From positions 1 through 64,000 of the forward strand of contig JASEJQ010000002.1 in NCBI GenBank assembly GCA_030016635.1: DNA of 64,000 nt, written 5' to 3'. Made by a program: the position numbers and the translations under genes. This document shows, in pieces, positions 56,155 to 64,000 of this stretch. Under the pieces are notes generated by a model. It did not search any database, was not told the origin of the DNA, and saw only the letters and a list, made by a program, of their open reading frames with translations. Position 1 is the first letter of the stretch; each line of letters begins with the position of its first letter. The DNA comes from Thermoanaerobacteraceae bacterium. GTDB lineage: Bacteria > Bacillota > Thermoanaerobacteria > Thermoanaerobacterales > UBA4877.

Positions 56155-56439
56155 CTATTTAAATATCCTCTTTATAACTCCACCATCCTTTTCCTTTGGT
56201 CTCTGCCCCTGGGAATATGTGAGGCTGTCTATCTCACCGTCAATTGTCAATTTCCCGTCCTCCAGACTGTACCTGGTTATATGCATATTCTTACCTTTTA
56301 TCACAAGGGTACCCATTGTAGTCGAAAGGGTGATGCTGTCATCGCTGAAATTTTGTACATCCTGTACTCCTGTGGCTGATATCTTTTTCCTATCCTCCAG
56401 TGTTATGTTCTGTCCTACGCCCGCCTTCTTTTCATCCAT
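56155..56439 (-). CDS. yabP: Sporulation protein YabP
   Basis: About 94 residues. ITLEDRKKISATGVQDVQNFSDDSI and TTMGTLVIKGKNMHI are typical of the YabP/YqfC beta-domain. It heads the yabP-yabQ-divIC-yabR run. GGAGGGGGTG precedes the ATG at 56439. Confidence 0.93.
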   Translation of the reverse strand: MDEKKAGVGQNITLEDRKKISATGVQDVQNFSDDSITLSTTMGTLVIKGKNMHITRYSLEDGKLTIDGEIDSLTYSQGQRPKEKDGGVIKRIFK

Positions 56440-56492
56440 AAAAAACACCCCCTCCATATAGTATTTTATGAGGTTGGGGTGTAAAATTATAC

Positions 56493-57383
56493 CTATCTTT
56501 TATAGGGTATTCTTCTATACGGTTCAAAGGGGCTTTTACCTTCTTTCAATATGTCTGCATAGACCCCTGTATTTCTATCCTCTATGTGGTCAAATATCAT
56601 GGGCGACTTAGAACCATAGGTGACATATTTTATTGGGTCGGGGTTCAGTTTTGCAGCTATGATTTCCTCTGCCCCCCTGGCCTGGCCGAGCTTGTTTGCG
56701 ATAGGGTCAACTATCATAGAACCGCCAAAGTAATAATTCTCTTTGGCATCAGGGCCTACTGCGTTTACTGCCACAACATACACATGATTGTCGTAAGCTC
56801 TGGCCCTGTTGGTAAGGTCCCACAGCTCAAAGCTCCTCAAAAACGCCGATGGCCTGGTGATAACTTCAGCCCCTTTTAGCGCATTGCAGCGGGCAAGCTC
56901 AGGAAAATCCCCGTCATAGCATATTATCATGCCTATGGCGGCAAGCTTTGTCTCTACTACTACCACCCTGTCTCCAGGTGTGGTCCAGCCTCCGCCCTCC
57001 AGCCTTTCTGTTGGAAAAGGGTGGGTCTTCCTGTATATGCCCAGTATTTGACCCTCATCATCAATCAGGACTGAAGAGTTATATATTACTCCCATTTCTT
57101 GCCCCTTTTCATATACAGGGAAAATCACGTGAACTCCCAGGTCTTTTGCTAATTTACATATCTCATCGGTTTCCGGCCCTGGTATGGGACTTAAAAACTC
57201 GTAAAATTCCTCCGGAGGTACATCCGGGGTAAATCCGGTGGTAACACTCTCCGGCAGGACAATAAGCTCTGCCTCGTATTCTCTCACGGCACTTTTTATA
57301 TAAGCTATAACCTTATTCAGGTTATAGCTTATGTCCATAGGTCGGGATGCTATCTGCACCCCGGCTGCAATAAATTCCCTCAT
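56493..57383 (-). CDS. Carbon-nitrogen hydrolase (nitrilase superfamily)
   Basis: A 296-residue amidohydrolase. The Glu-Lys-Cys triad is visible in ELIVLPESVTTGF, GIYRKTHPFPTE and MIICYDGDFPELA. Members cleave N-carbamoyl amino acids, amides or nitriles. It starts two bases after the stop of the cyclase gene and is last in the FdrA-type operon, so N-carbamoyl or amide breakdown is likely. Confidence 0.9.
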   Translation of the reverse strand: MREFIAAGVQIASRPMDISYNLNKVIAYIKSAVREYEAELIVLPESVTTGFTPDVPPEEFYEFLSPIPGPETDEICKLAKDLGVHVIFPVYEKGQEMGVIYNSSVLIDDEGQILGIYRKTHPFPTERLEGGGWTTPGDRVVVVETKLAAIGMIICYDGDFPELARCNALKGAEVITRPSAFLRSFELWDLTNRARAYDNHVYVVAVNAVGPDAKENYYFGGSMIVDPIANKLGQARGAEEIIAAKLNPDPIKYVTYGSKSPMIFDHIEDRNTGVYADILKEGKSPFEPYRRIPYKR

Positions 57384-57385
57384 GC

Positions 57386-58168
57386 CTATTCCTCATCAAA
57401 GGCCACTATACGGCAGATGCAGGACTCACCCTCGACAAACCTCCACGGGAAGCAGCCTACTGTAGTCCTCTTGTTTAATAGTTTGTCTATATCTCCGCCC
57501 ACATTCTCCGCATGGATAATGTCCAATGGGAAAAGCTGTGTATGCATCAGCTGATAGTGCGGTGCAGGGAATATCTCATCCAGGCCCTTGCCGTATTTGC
57601 TCTTTAAGAACTCATCGGCCTCTTTGGCCTGTACCGGACACCACTCCCTTATCTTGGTGTTCATGGGGTGGTCGGCAGAGCCGCAGTCCACACCTATCCA
57701 TTTGAACTTCATCTTCTTGCACCAGTCCGCAAATTCCATGGTAGGGCCGGGATGCTTGACCATATATCTCACCTCATCGGCCTCGGGCTGGTCGTATGCA
57801 TAGCGGTGATATCCGGTATTGATGATGAGTATATCGCCCTCCCTTATGTCAGCCCTATCCATCAGGTCCTTAGAGGTATATATGCCGTAGTCCTCTGCGA
57901 TGTCGCTTATGTCTACTATTACTGCTGGCCCGACAAGGTCAGTCAGCGGTATGCTGGCTATATCCCTGCCGTGAGTGCAGAAGTGCAGGGAGCCATCTAA
58001 GTGTGTGCCCACATGATTGGAATGGGTGAGGAGCTGGCCGTTGGCGCCATTTGACGAGAGCCTCTTGAAGAATTTTATCTGGAGCGGTTCATATGTGGGC
58101 CAGGGTGGTGTGAGTACCCCTATGGGCTGGGTAAGGTCATACATCTTTACATGCTCAAACCAGGACAT
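57386..58168 (-). CDS. Cyclase family protein (kynurenine formamidase fold)
   Basis: A 260-residue metal-dependent hydrolase with the diagnostic HxGTHxD stretch SNHVGTHLDGSLHFCTHG and GVDCGSADHPMNT. Known members open cyclic or N-formyl amides (kynurenine formamidase, isatin hydrolase). The operon suggests a ring-opening step for a cyclic ureide or similar compound. GGGGGTT precedes the start. Confidence 0.88.
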   Translation of the reverse strand: MSWFEHVKMYDLTQPIGVLTPPWPTYEPLQIKFFKRLSSNGANGQLLTHSNHVGTHLDGSLHFCTHGRDIASIPLTDLVGPAVIVDISDIAEDYGIYTSKDLMDRADIREGDILIINTGYHRYAYDQPEADEVRYMVKHPGPTMEFADWCKKMKFKWIGVDCGSADHPMNTKIREWCPVQAKEADEFLKSKYGKGLDEIFPAPHYQLMHTQLFPLDIIHAENVGGDIDKLLNKRTTVGCFPWRFVEGESCICRIVAFDEE

Positions 58169-58196
58169 CTTTAAAACCCCCTTAAAATATAATAAT

Positions 58197-59465
58197 TTAT
58201 TTTTCTATCAGTCCCTCTTCTACAAGAGAGTTCACAAATGCCTCTAAGGCATCCTCATAGCACTTCATTGGCGGCCTGACTATACCCGCTCCCACCTGAC
58301 CTATTCCAGGTTTCTTGTGTGCTATGCCGGTATTTATCACAGGTGGTATACCTGTCTCCACCACCTTGCGTATGTCTATCCCCGTAGGCGTCCCCTTGAA
58401 GTCTAAGAACGGTATCCTGTATGTGCTGCTTTCTGCCAGGGTAATCTCATACATAGTCTGAGTAAAGTTGATTGCATCCTTCGGTGTACCACCCACAAAC
58501 TGGACTATGGCAGGTGCCGCAGCCATGGCAAACCCTCCAAGGCCGGTGGTTTCAGTTATGCAGCTGTCACCTATATCCGGGTTGGCATCATCTATGGAAA
58601 ATCCTGGGAAATACAGCCCATCTATTATGGCTGCCGGTCCCGTAAACCATCTATCTCCCAGGCCGCTTACCCTTATACCAAACTCCACACCATTCCTGGC
58701 CTGGGTTACGACCAGTGTGGAATACTTTATGCCCGCTGCTGCATCCATGGTGCATTTGCAGGCCGGCATGGAGAGGTTTAAAAAGAAGTGGTCATTCTCA
58801 TTTAAAAACTCCAGTGCGGATATCTTATCCTCATTGGAAAATGAGGTCTTCAATATGGATGTTGCCATCTCCCGTATAAACAGAGATGTACCGGCTTTGT
58901 TCCTGTTATGGCACTCGTCGCCCATCTGGACAGCCTGGGCAATCATCGTCTTCATGTCAACAGGACCATGGATTTCCATCGCCTCCTTTAAAACCGGTGC
59001 CAGAATTTTCTCCATCCATTTAAGCCTGCCTATTACCTCACTGCTGTATGCACCGTACCTTAAAACCTTCCCAAGTCCCTCATTCAACGTGCAGTAGGCC
59101 CTATTGCCATAGGATTTGTTCTCCATTATCCAAACAGGCATTGAAGAGGATATTATCCCGGCCATTGGGCCCACGCTGGCGTGATGGTGGGCCGGCTCAA
59201 AGCGGATTTCCCCTGAGGAAGCCAGTACCGCTGCTTCATCCTCATCCCTGGCCCTTCCCTCGTATATGAGAGCACCGATAACGGCTCCTTTCATCGGACC
59301 GCACATATCTTCCCATCTCACTGGAGGGCCAGCATGCAGTATCAGGTTTTCATCCATGTCTGGTATAACATCGCAGGCAATACCAATGCCTACTAATGTG
59401 GGCTGGGAGTTTTGTACCCTCTCTATAGCCTCTCTGTTGGCATTTTCTATAAGTTCTTCTATCAT
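58197..59465 (-). CDS. DUF1116 protein (YlbE/AllG type)
   Basis: A 422-residue DUF1116 protein: CDVIPDMDENLILHAGPPVRWEDMCGPMKGAVIGALIYEG, HHHASVGPMAGIISSSMPV and TGLGGFAMAAAPAIVQFVGG. Its E. coli relative YlbE works with FdrA and YlbF, reported as a three-part oxamate carbamoyltransferase. It follows the small FdrA-like gene by 13 bases. Confidence 0.9.
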   Translation of the reverse strand: MIEELIENANREAIERVQNSQPTLVGIGIACDVIPDMDENLILHAGPPVRWEDMCGPMKGAVIGALIYEGRARDEDEAAVLASSGEIRFEPAHHHASVGPMAGIISSSMPVWIMENKSYGNRAYCTLNEGLGKVLRYGAYSSEVIGRLKWMEKILAPVLKEAMEIHGPVDMKTMIAQAVQMGDECHNRNKAGTSLFIREMATSILKTSFSNEDKISALEFLNENDHFFLNLSMPACKCTMDAAAGIKYSTLVVTQARNGVEFGIRVSGLGDRWFTGPAAIIDGLYFPGFSIDDANPDIGDSCITETTGLGGFAMAAAPAIVQFVGGTPKDAINFTQTMYEITLAESSTYRIPFLDFKGTPTGIDIRKVVETGIPPVINTGIAHKKPGIGQVGAGIVRPPMKCYEDALEAFVNSLVEEGLIEK

Positions 59466-59478
59466 CTTTCCACTCCCT

Positions 59479-59652
59479 TCATTTTAATTTCTTAAGGAGG
59501 TCTGCCATACGCTTGCTGCCGCCAGCCGGCGGCCTCCAGTCTACGTCTATCACATCCACGTCCAGGGATTTCAGGTCATCGGCAAAACCATGAAGGCCTA
59601 TATTTATCACCTTTAGTTTGGAGTCAAAAAGCTCATTTAACCTGTTCATCAT
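59479..59652 (-). CDS. 57-residue FdrA-like small protein
   Basis: A short frame with GGAGGAAAT before the ATG pair, overlapping the fdrA stop by 20 bases. It reads NRLNELFDSKLKVINIGL then FADDLKSLDVDVIDVDWRPP and AGGSKRMADLLKKLK. The VINIGLHGFADDL and VIDVDWRPPAGG parts recur in the N-terminal region of some FdrA or DUF1116 proteins. It is likely a real, co-translated subunit. Confidence 0.75.
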   Translation of the reverse strand: MMNRLNELFDSKLKVINIGLHGFADDLKSLDVDVIDVDWRPPAGGSKRMADLLKKLK

Positions 59653-61195
59653 ATTTCCTCCTCATAATGAGCCCTGCCAGCCTGGCCGCCTGGGCATTGG
59701 TAGGCATTACCACCACACCGGCCTCCCTGAGCTTGTTTATCTGGTTATCCATACCCTGGGGGTCCTCCGGTGTACCGCAGACCGAGGCTATTATGCTCAC
59801 ATATCCTCCCCTTTGATTTGCCCTCTCCTTAACAAGTCTTATGGAATCCAGCATTTCTCCCACAGGGTCCATGTTGCTTCCATGGCCGAGGACAAAATCC
59901 AGGAGGACTACCGCTATCGACTCATCCTCTGATTCCCTGGCAAGTCTTTCTGCCCTCATAGATGGATCTATCATGGGGTGAGCCCTACCTGCAGTAAAGA
60001 TATCATCACCAAAGTCTATGGCAGTATTCCCCAGGCTTGCATTGGGGTCATTCAGGGCATAGGAGGCATCAAGCGGTACATTTGAGTACAATGGCCCTAT
60101 ATACTCCTGCAGTATGTGGATGGCCTCGTCGCAGAGCGTACCCCCTGTATAGAATGCCTTGATGTGCCGCTGGGATGGCAGCATCTTTTCTGCCTCACCG
60201 GCTGCCAGCTTATCTATCTCCCCGGAAGGCATTGTGAATTGAGGAGCATCGCATATCTTTTCACCACAGGAGAGCAGCACAGCCTTATATGCAGCATCTT
60301 CTAAGGATTTTGCCGGTGTAAAGCCATAATCCTCTATAATTTTCGGGTCTCCTCCTATGAAGTCAACGACAGCAGGTTTGCCTGCATCCTTTAGCGCAGA
60401 CAGGACCTTTCCCACCACATCACCTGACGGTGGTTTGGATATAAGGACTATGACCCGGGTATCGGGGTCTGCGGCCAGGCCATCTATCCCCTGTATCATC
60501 ATAAGACCTCCCACCTCACTCTTAAGGTCACGCCCCCCTGTACCTATCACCTGTGAGAGCCCACCCCCCAGCCTGCTGATTATGCTGGTGACCTCCTGGG
60601 TCCCTGTACCCGAGGCTCCAACGACCCCTATATCCCCGCGGCATACCTTATTGGCAAAGGCCAGAGGTATCCCGTTTATAATAGCTGTACCGCAGTCCGG
60701 CCCCATCATCAAGAGACCCTTTTCTACAGCCATCCTCTTTAGCTCAACCTCATCTTTTATAGACACGTTATCGGAAAAAAGCATGACGTGAAGATTGTTT
60801 TCCATGGCTTTCCTTGCCTCGTCAGCAGCATATGCACCTGGGACAGATATCAGGGCGAGATTGGCCTCAGGCATCATTTTTAAGGCCGAATCCAGGGTAT
60901 GGGGTTTAAAGTCTGATGATACGGCCTCCTTTTTCTTTGTCAGCAAATCCTCCACAGAGTTTTCTACTATAGCCGGGTCGCCATCAGTGTCAACGGCGAT
61001 AAAGAGGTCGTTGGGTGTAAGGGTGTCCATTTCCTCTGTATAAAGTCCGATATTCCTTGCCAGGCCCTTGTTTAGCTCTGTGGCCATTCCCACCAGGACC
61101 TCTTTTACACCCTCTATCTTCTTAGCCTCCTTTGAAACAGTCATGAGTGTCACAGAATCATAATAGGTATTCTTTTTAACTATTACCTTCTTCAT
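59633..61195 (-). CDS. fdrA: FdrA family acyl-CoA synthetase-like protein (AllF type)
   Basis: A 520-residue protein of succinyl-CoA-synthetase-alpha architecture. The CoA-binding part has MMGPDCGTAIINGIPLAFAN and GVVGASGTGTQEVTSIISRLGGGLSQVIGTGGRDL; the C-terminal part has AVVLLDFVLGHGSNMDPVG and SIIASVCGTPEDPQG. E. coli FdrA forms a carbamoyltransferase with YlbE and YlbF. The start overlaps the DUF2877 gene by 20 bases and has GGAGG. A thiokinase using carbamoyl or acyl phosphate chemistry is a fair inference. Confidence 0.9.
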   Translation of the reverse strand: MKKVIVKKNTYYDSVTLMTVSKEAKKIEGVKEVLVGMATELNKGLARNIGLYTEEMDTLTPNDLFIAVDTDGDPAIVENSVEDLLTKKKEAVSSDFKPHTLDSALKMMPEANLALISVPGAYAADEARKAMENNLHVMLFSDNVSIKDEVELKRMAVEKGLLMMGPDCGTAIINGIPLAFANKVCRGDIGVVGASGTGTQEVTSIISRLGGGLSQVIGTGGRDLKSEVGGLMMIQGIDGLAADPDTRVIVLISKPPSGDVVGKVLSALKDAGKPAVVDFIGGDPKIIEDYGFTPAKSLEDAAYKAVLLSCGEKICDAPQFTMPSGEIDKLAAGEAEKMLPSQRHIKAFYTGGTLCDEAIHILQEYIGPLYSNVPLDASYALNDPNASLGNTAIDFGDDIFTAGRAHPMIDPSMRAERLARESEDESIAVVLLDFVLGHGSNMDPVGEMLDSIRLVKERANQRGGYVSIIASVCGTPEDPQGMDNQINKLREAGVVVMPTNAQAARLAGLIMRRKYDEQVK

Positions 61196-62069
61196 CCAAT
61201 ACCTCCTTTATAAAGAATTCAAGCCCGGAGATAAGGCCCGCTGCTGTATCTGCCCCGGAGGTTGCCCCGGTATTGAGTTCCCTTTCGAGAAGTTCCGAGA
61301 GGCATTCCCTGTCTCCATTTGAGGCCAGGCCTATCATCAGGTCTTTCAAAAACTCTGGGAACTCTCCCTCAGCAGCGGATGCAAGCATTATTGAGCTTAT
61401 CCTTGTAGTCCTCTTAATGTTGTGCATTACAGCGCTTTTCAGCAGGTCAAGATATTTCTCGCTGGAAAGCAGGTGAATGGCGCCAATAAACCCGGTAAGA
61501 AAATCATCGGCAGATGGGGTAAGGCCAGGCCCGAATCCCACCATTTCGCCAAGGACATCTTTAAGACCATATTCGTCAAGGGCTTTCAGCCTGCAAAGAA
61601 ATGTATTGAGCCTCGGCCTCATATAGGCAACATAAAGGTTGTCTGAAGCCCCGGCAGGAAATGGAATGGAGGCCAGGCCGTATGCTGCATATTCCTTTAA
61701 ACCATCTTTTAAAACGGCTGTATTTTTTTGTATAAAGCCTGTCTCTATATTCATAGCCCCAGTCTTTAAGCTGCCGTCCCAGAGGGCAGCACTGCCGGTG
61801 TCTATCTCCTCTGGTACCCCTGCAATGCTAATCCTCAAGTCAGAATACCATACCCTCTGTCCCGGATATAGGCCAAGTCCAAGCAATGAAAAATCCCTTG
61901 GTACGTCCAGGACTATCCCATAGGGATTGTTTCCAATTACAGGGTTAAGCAGGGATATCATCATTTCACCAAAATCTATATTGGCGGCCCTTTCAAATAC
62001 AGAATGAATCGTACCCGTGAGGTCCCTATCTCTTGCAATTCTTACTGATATACTTGATGATCTAATCAA
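61176..62069 (-). CDS. DUF2877 protein (YlbF/AllH type)
   Basis: A 297-residue DUF2877 protein with LGEMVGFGPGLTPSADDFLTGFIGA, the best conserved motif of the family, and LNTGATSGADTAAGLISGLEFF near the C-terminus. It completes the FdrA/DUF1116/DUF2877 set. Start is a TTG with AGGTGA six bases upstream. Confidence 0.9.
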   Translation of the reverse strand: MIRSSSISVRIARDRDLTGTIHSVFERAANIDFGEMMISLLNPVIGNNPYGIVLDVPRDFSLLGLGLYPGQRVWYSDLRISIAGVPEEIDTGSAALWDGSLKTGAMNIETGFIQKNTAVLKDGLKEYAAYGLASIPFPAGASDNLYVAYMRPRLNTFLCRLKALDEYGLKDVLGEMVGFGPGLTPSADDFLTGFIGAIHLLSSEKYLDLLKSAVMHNIKRTTRISSIMLASAAEGEFPEFLKDLMIGLASNGDRECLSELLERELNTGATSGADTAAGLISGLEFFIKEVLDEEGNS

Positions 62070-62134
62070 GATTTTTCACCTATCCTCAATTATCCTATTC
62101 TATTTTGAGGACGGATTCCCTTTGTAGAATTACT

Positions 62135-63781
62135 CTAAAAATCATTCTCCAAAAGCTCCATAATCTTTAAGGCTATGCTCATGTTCATCCTGTCTACGGG
62201 GTCTTCCAGGTCTCTGCCCGATATCTCTTTTATCCTCTGCAGCCTGTAAAGTACAGTATTATAGTGGGTATAAAGAATATCGGACATCTTTTTAAGATTG
62301 CCGTTGGCCTCAAAAAAAGCCTGCAGGGTCTTTATAAGTTCTGTATCGTGTTTGCTGTCATAATCTTTTATGGGCTTTATGGTCTCGTTATAAAACCTGT
62401 TCAGCTCATCCCTATCGTTAGAGGCAAGGAGCCTGTATATACCAAGGTCTTCGTAAAAAATAACCTTCTTATCCTTAAAGACCCTGGCTATAGACAGTAC
62501 TACTGTGGCGTCCATGTAGCTTCTCCATAACTCATTAATGCCGCTGTATACCCTGCCTGCAGTTATGACCAAATCCACACAGGGCAGAGCCGCCTTTACT
62601 GCCCTGTAGACGGCATCCACCGTTTCTGCAGGATTTTCTCTCTCTTCCATCAAGACAGCCACATTTCCTCCCCTGGTGCCAATGAAAAAGCTGAGCTTTC
62701 TTACGGAGAGCTCCCTGGAAATAATGGCCATAATACGCCCGAATATGTCCTGTATATAGCTGTAGTTGTTATATGTCTTATTCATTGCATCCGTTTCCTG
62801 CAGATGGACTATATATGCCCTGTATACCCTGTTTACATCAAATCCGAAAGATTCCGCCCTTTCCAGAGCCATCCTCCTCAATACCTCATCGCTGGACAGG
62901 AGGTCATCTAAAAACTCGTTTTTGTAGCGTTTAATTACCCCCGATACGGCACTCTCACGGGTAAACTCAAATGCGGCTACAGTGGACGATATCTCCGCAG
63001 CCCGTATATCCAGAGGACTTATCCCTCTGTCTTTTTCAAGCACATAAAGAAAGCCAAAGAACTGGTCTCCTGCCCTCACAGGTACCGTAAGCCTCTTAAA
63101 TTCCCTTTTCCCTATTTTTATGGTACCGTATTCATATTGCCGCATCCCACGGTCTATAATGTTGTTTTCCTCCAGTCCCTTTATATATCCTGCAGTTAAT
63201 TTCAACTCCTCTTCATCAAGGCCAGCGGAAAATGTCCTGCTGTAGACCATATCCCTCAGGAGGACTGGTTTGCCTGTCATTTCATAAAGCCTTGTCACAA
63301 TATCCTTCAGCCCGCCGCCGTTTAAGACAAGTTGCATAAGATTTTCATGTATAACGTCCTGCTTTTCCAGTATCATGGCCTGTCTGTTGACTATTTCAGA
63401 GAGTATGGAGCCTATGACATCGCTGAAGGATACCTCATAAGAAATTTCGATGATGGGGAAATTCAGCCTATCAGCCATAGCCAGCATCTCTGCATCAATG
63501 GATTCCAAGTATCTCCTTGGTTTTATACCTATGGCGGCCAGGCCCTTATCATCAAGGTGTGGTATGAGCTCCCTCTGCGCCTGTATATTATCCCTGAGGG
63601 AATAGAAGGCCGTCACCAAAAACTCCCCCGGTTTTACCCAGTCTATGATATCCGGTACCTCCATCACATTGACGCTGGTTATAACCCTGTCAAGCCCCTT
63701 TTCTCCGGCTACCACCCTGCTGCTCTTAAAAACATCCAGCTCAAGGGCCTCTTTAACTGTTATTCCTCTCTCCCTCAGCAT
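62135..63781 (-). CDS. PucR-family transcriptional regulator
   Basis: A 548-residue regulator. The N-terminal PucR domain (ITVKEALELDVFKSSRVVAGEKGLDRVITSVNVMEVPD and PGEFLVTAFYSLRDN) is followed by a GGDEF-like middle and the C-terminal PucR helix-turn-helix (TLQAFFEANGNLKKMSDILYTHYNTVLYRLQRIKEI). Relatives activate purine and ureide breakdown genes in response to the substrate. The position directly before the FdrA module supports control of it. It overlaps the XdhC-like gene by 29 bases. Confidence 0.93.
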   Translation of the reverse strand: MLRERGITVKEALELDVFKSSRVVAGEKGLDRVITSVNVMEVPDIIDWVKPGEFLVTAFYSLRDNIQAQRELIPHLDDKGLAAIGIKPRRYLESIDAEMLAMADRLNFPIIEISYEVSFSDVIGSILSEIVNRQAMILEKQDVIHENLMQLVLNGGGLKDIVTRLYEMTGKPVLLRDMVYSRTFSAGLDEEELKLTAGYIKGLEENNIIDRGMRQYEYGTIKIGKREFKRLTVPVRAGDQFFGFLYVLEKDRGISPLDIRAAEISSTVAAFEFTRESAVSGVIKRYKNEFLDDLLSSDEVLRRMALERAESFGFDVNRVYRAYIVHLQETDAMNKTYNNYSYIQDIFGRIMAIISRELSVRKLSFFIGTRGGNVAVLMEERENPAETVDAVYRAVKAALPCVDLVITAGRVYSGINELWRSYMDATVVLSIARVFKDKKVIFYEDLGIYRLLASNDRDELNRFYNETIKPIKDYDSKHDTELIKTLQAFFEANGNLKKMSDILYTHYNTVLYRLQRIKEISGRDLEDPVDRMNMSIALKIMELLENDF

Positions 63782-64000
63782 ATGACCACCCCATTATTTC
63801 TTTTAGTGGCCTGGCTGTTGCCCCCTTATACGCCGCCATCATTTCCGACACAATGCTCACTGCTATCTCCTCCGGCGTCTCTGCTCCCAGGTCCAGCCCC
63901 ACCGGTGCACTTACCCTTTTGAGTTTTTCAATATCATAGCCTGCCTCCAGTAAAGAGTTCATGGTGTTCCTCACCTTTCTCCTGCTTCCTATCATGCCTA
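63753..64000 (-). CDS. XdhC-family protein, C-terminal part
   Basis: Runs off the right edge; 82 codons are visible. GMIGSRRKVRNTMNSLLEAG, PVGLDLGAETPEEIAVSIVSEMMA is the typical C-terminal NAD-like domain of XdhC/CoxI, which matures and inserts molybdenum cofactor (including sulfurated forms) into xanthine dehydrogenase-type enzymes. It begins the ureide-region operon seen here and suggests purine metabolism beyond the window. Confidence 0.9.
   Translation of the reverse strand, partial: GMIGSRRKVRNTMNSLLEAGYDIEKLKRVSAPVGLDLGAETPEEIAVSIVSEMMAAYKGATARPLKEIMGWSYAEGERNNS

Overview
The window reads as the chromosome of an anaerobic, endospore-forming member of the Clostridia (Thermoanaerobacter-like or a relative). 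It carries spoIIE, yabP, yabQ, yabR, yabS and yabT, strong AGGAGG-type ribosome binding sites, sigma-A-like promoters, a bifurcating-hydrogenase or formate-dehydrogenase type NuoE/NuoF pair, and methylmalonyl-CoA/propionate fermentation genes. Nearly all genes lie on the minus strand. The species cannot be named from the sequence. Layout by region: 0-1.2 kb holds the start of a NuoF-like gene, NuoE and a ModE-like regulator. 1.2-2.8 kb is a group II intron whose reverse transcriptase has lost part of its core. 2.8-4.4 kb is a P5C dehydrogenase. 4.5-14.2 kb is a disaccharide system: binding-protein ABC transporter without its ATPase, YesM/YesN two-component pair, GH65 phosphorylase and beta-phosphoglucomutase. 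14.4-21.4 kb holds lysS and greA, an acyl-ACP-reductase-like trio with its own HTH regulator, a dispersed repeat, dusB and birA. 21.5-29.9 kb is a complete succinate-to-propionate operon (CoA transferase, mutase, epimerase, Na+-pumping decarboxylase) behind a structured attenuator leader. 30.3-39.7 kb holds a sporulation-type kinase and the conserved spoIIE-yabS-yabT-tilS-hpt-ftsH block. 39.8-43 kb is a two-gene operon, a fused B12-dependent mutase-like protein plus an opine-dehydrogenase-family protein, behind two tandem c-di-AMP (ydaO) riboswitches. 43-53.1 kb is a mixed region including a GAPDH paralogue that lacks its catalytic cysteine. 53.3-56.4 kb holds three tRNAs, ppx, a very likely tandem-selenocysteine protein read through two adjacent UGA codons, and yabR-divIC-yabQ-yabP. 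56.5-64 kb is a ureide/carbamoyl module (XdhC, PucR, DUF2877, FdrA, a 57-residue FdrA-like protein, DUF1116, cyclase, CN-hydrolase). The strongest leads for something undescribed are: (1) the two-UGA gene at 53682-53939, which ordinary gene callers would miss; (2) the c-di-AMP-controlled B12 mutase/opine dehydrogenase pair, possibly a compatible-solute pathway; (3) an iterated near-palindrome GGCCWGGCC, about 28 copies counted by eye where chance predicts less than one; (4) the acyl-ACP-reductase-like trio; and (5) the FdrA module. All functional calls rest on reading motifs and gene order; no database search was run.
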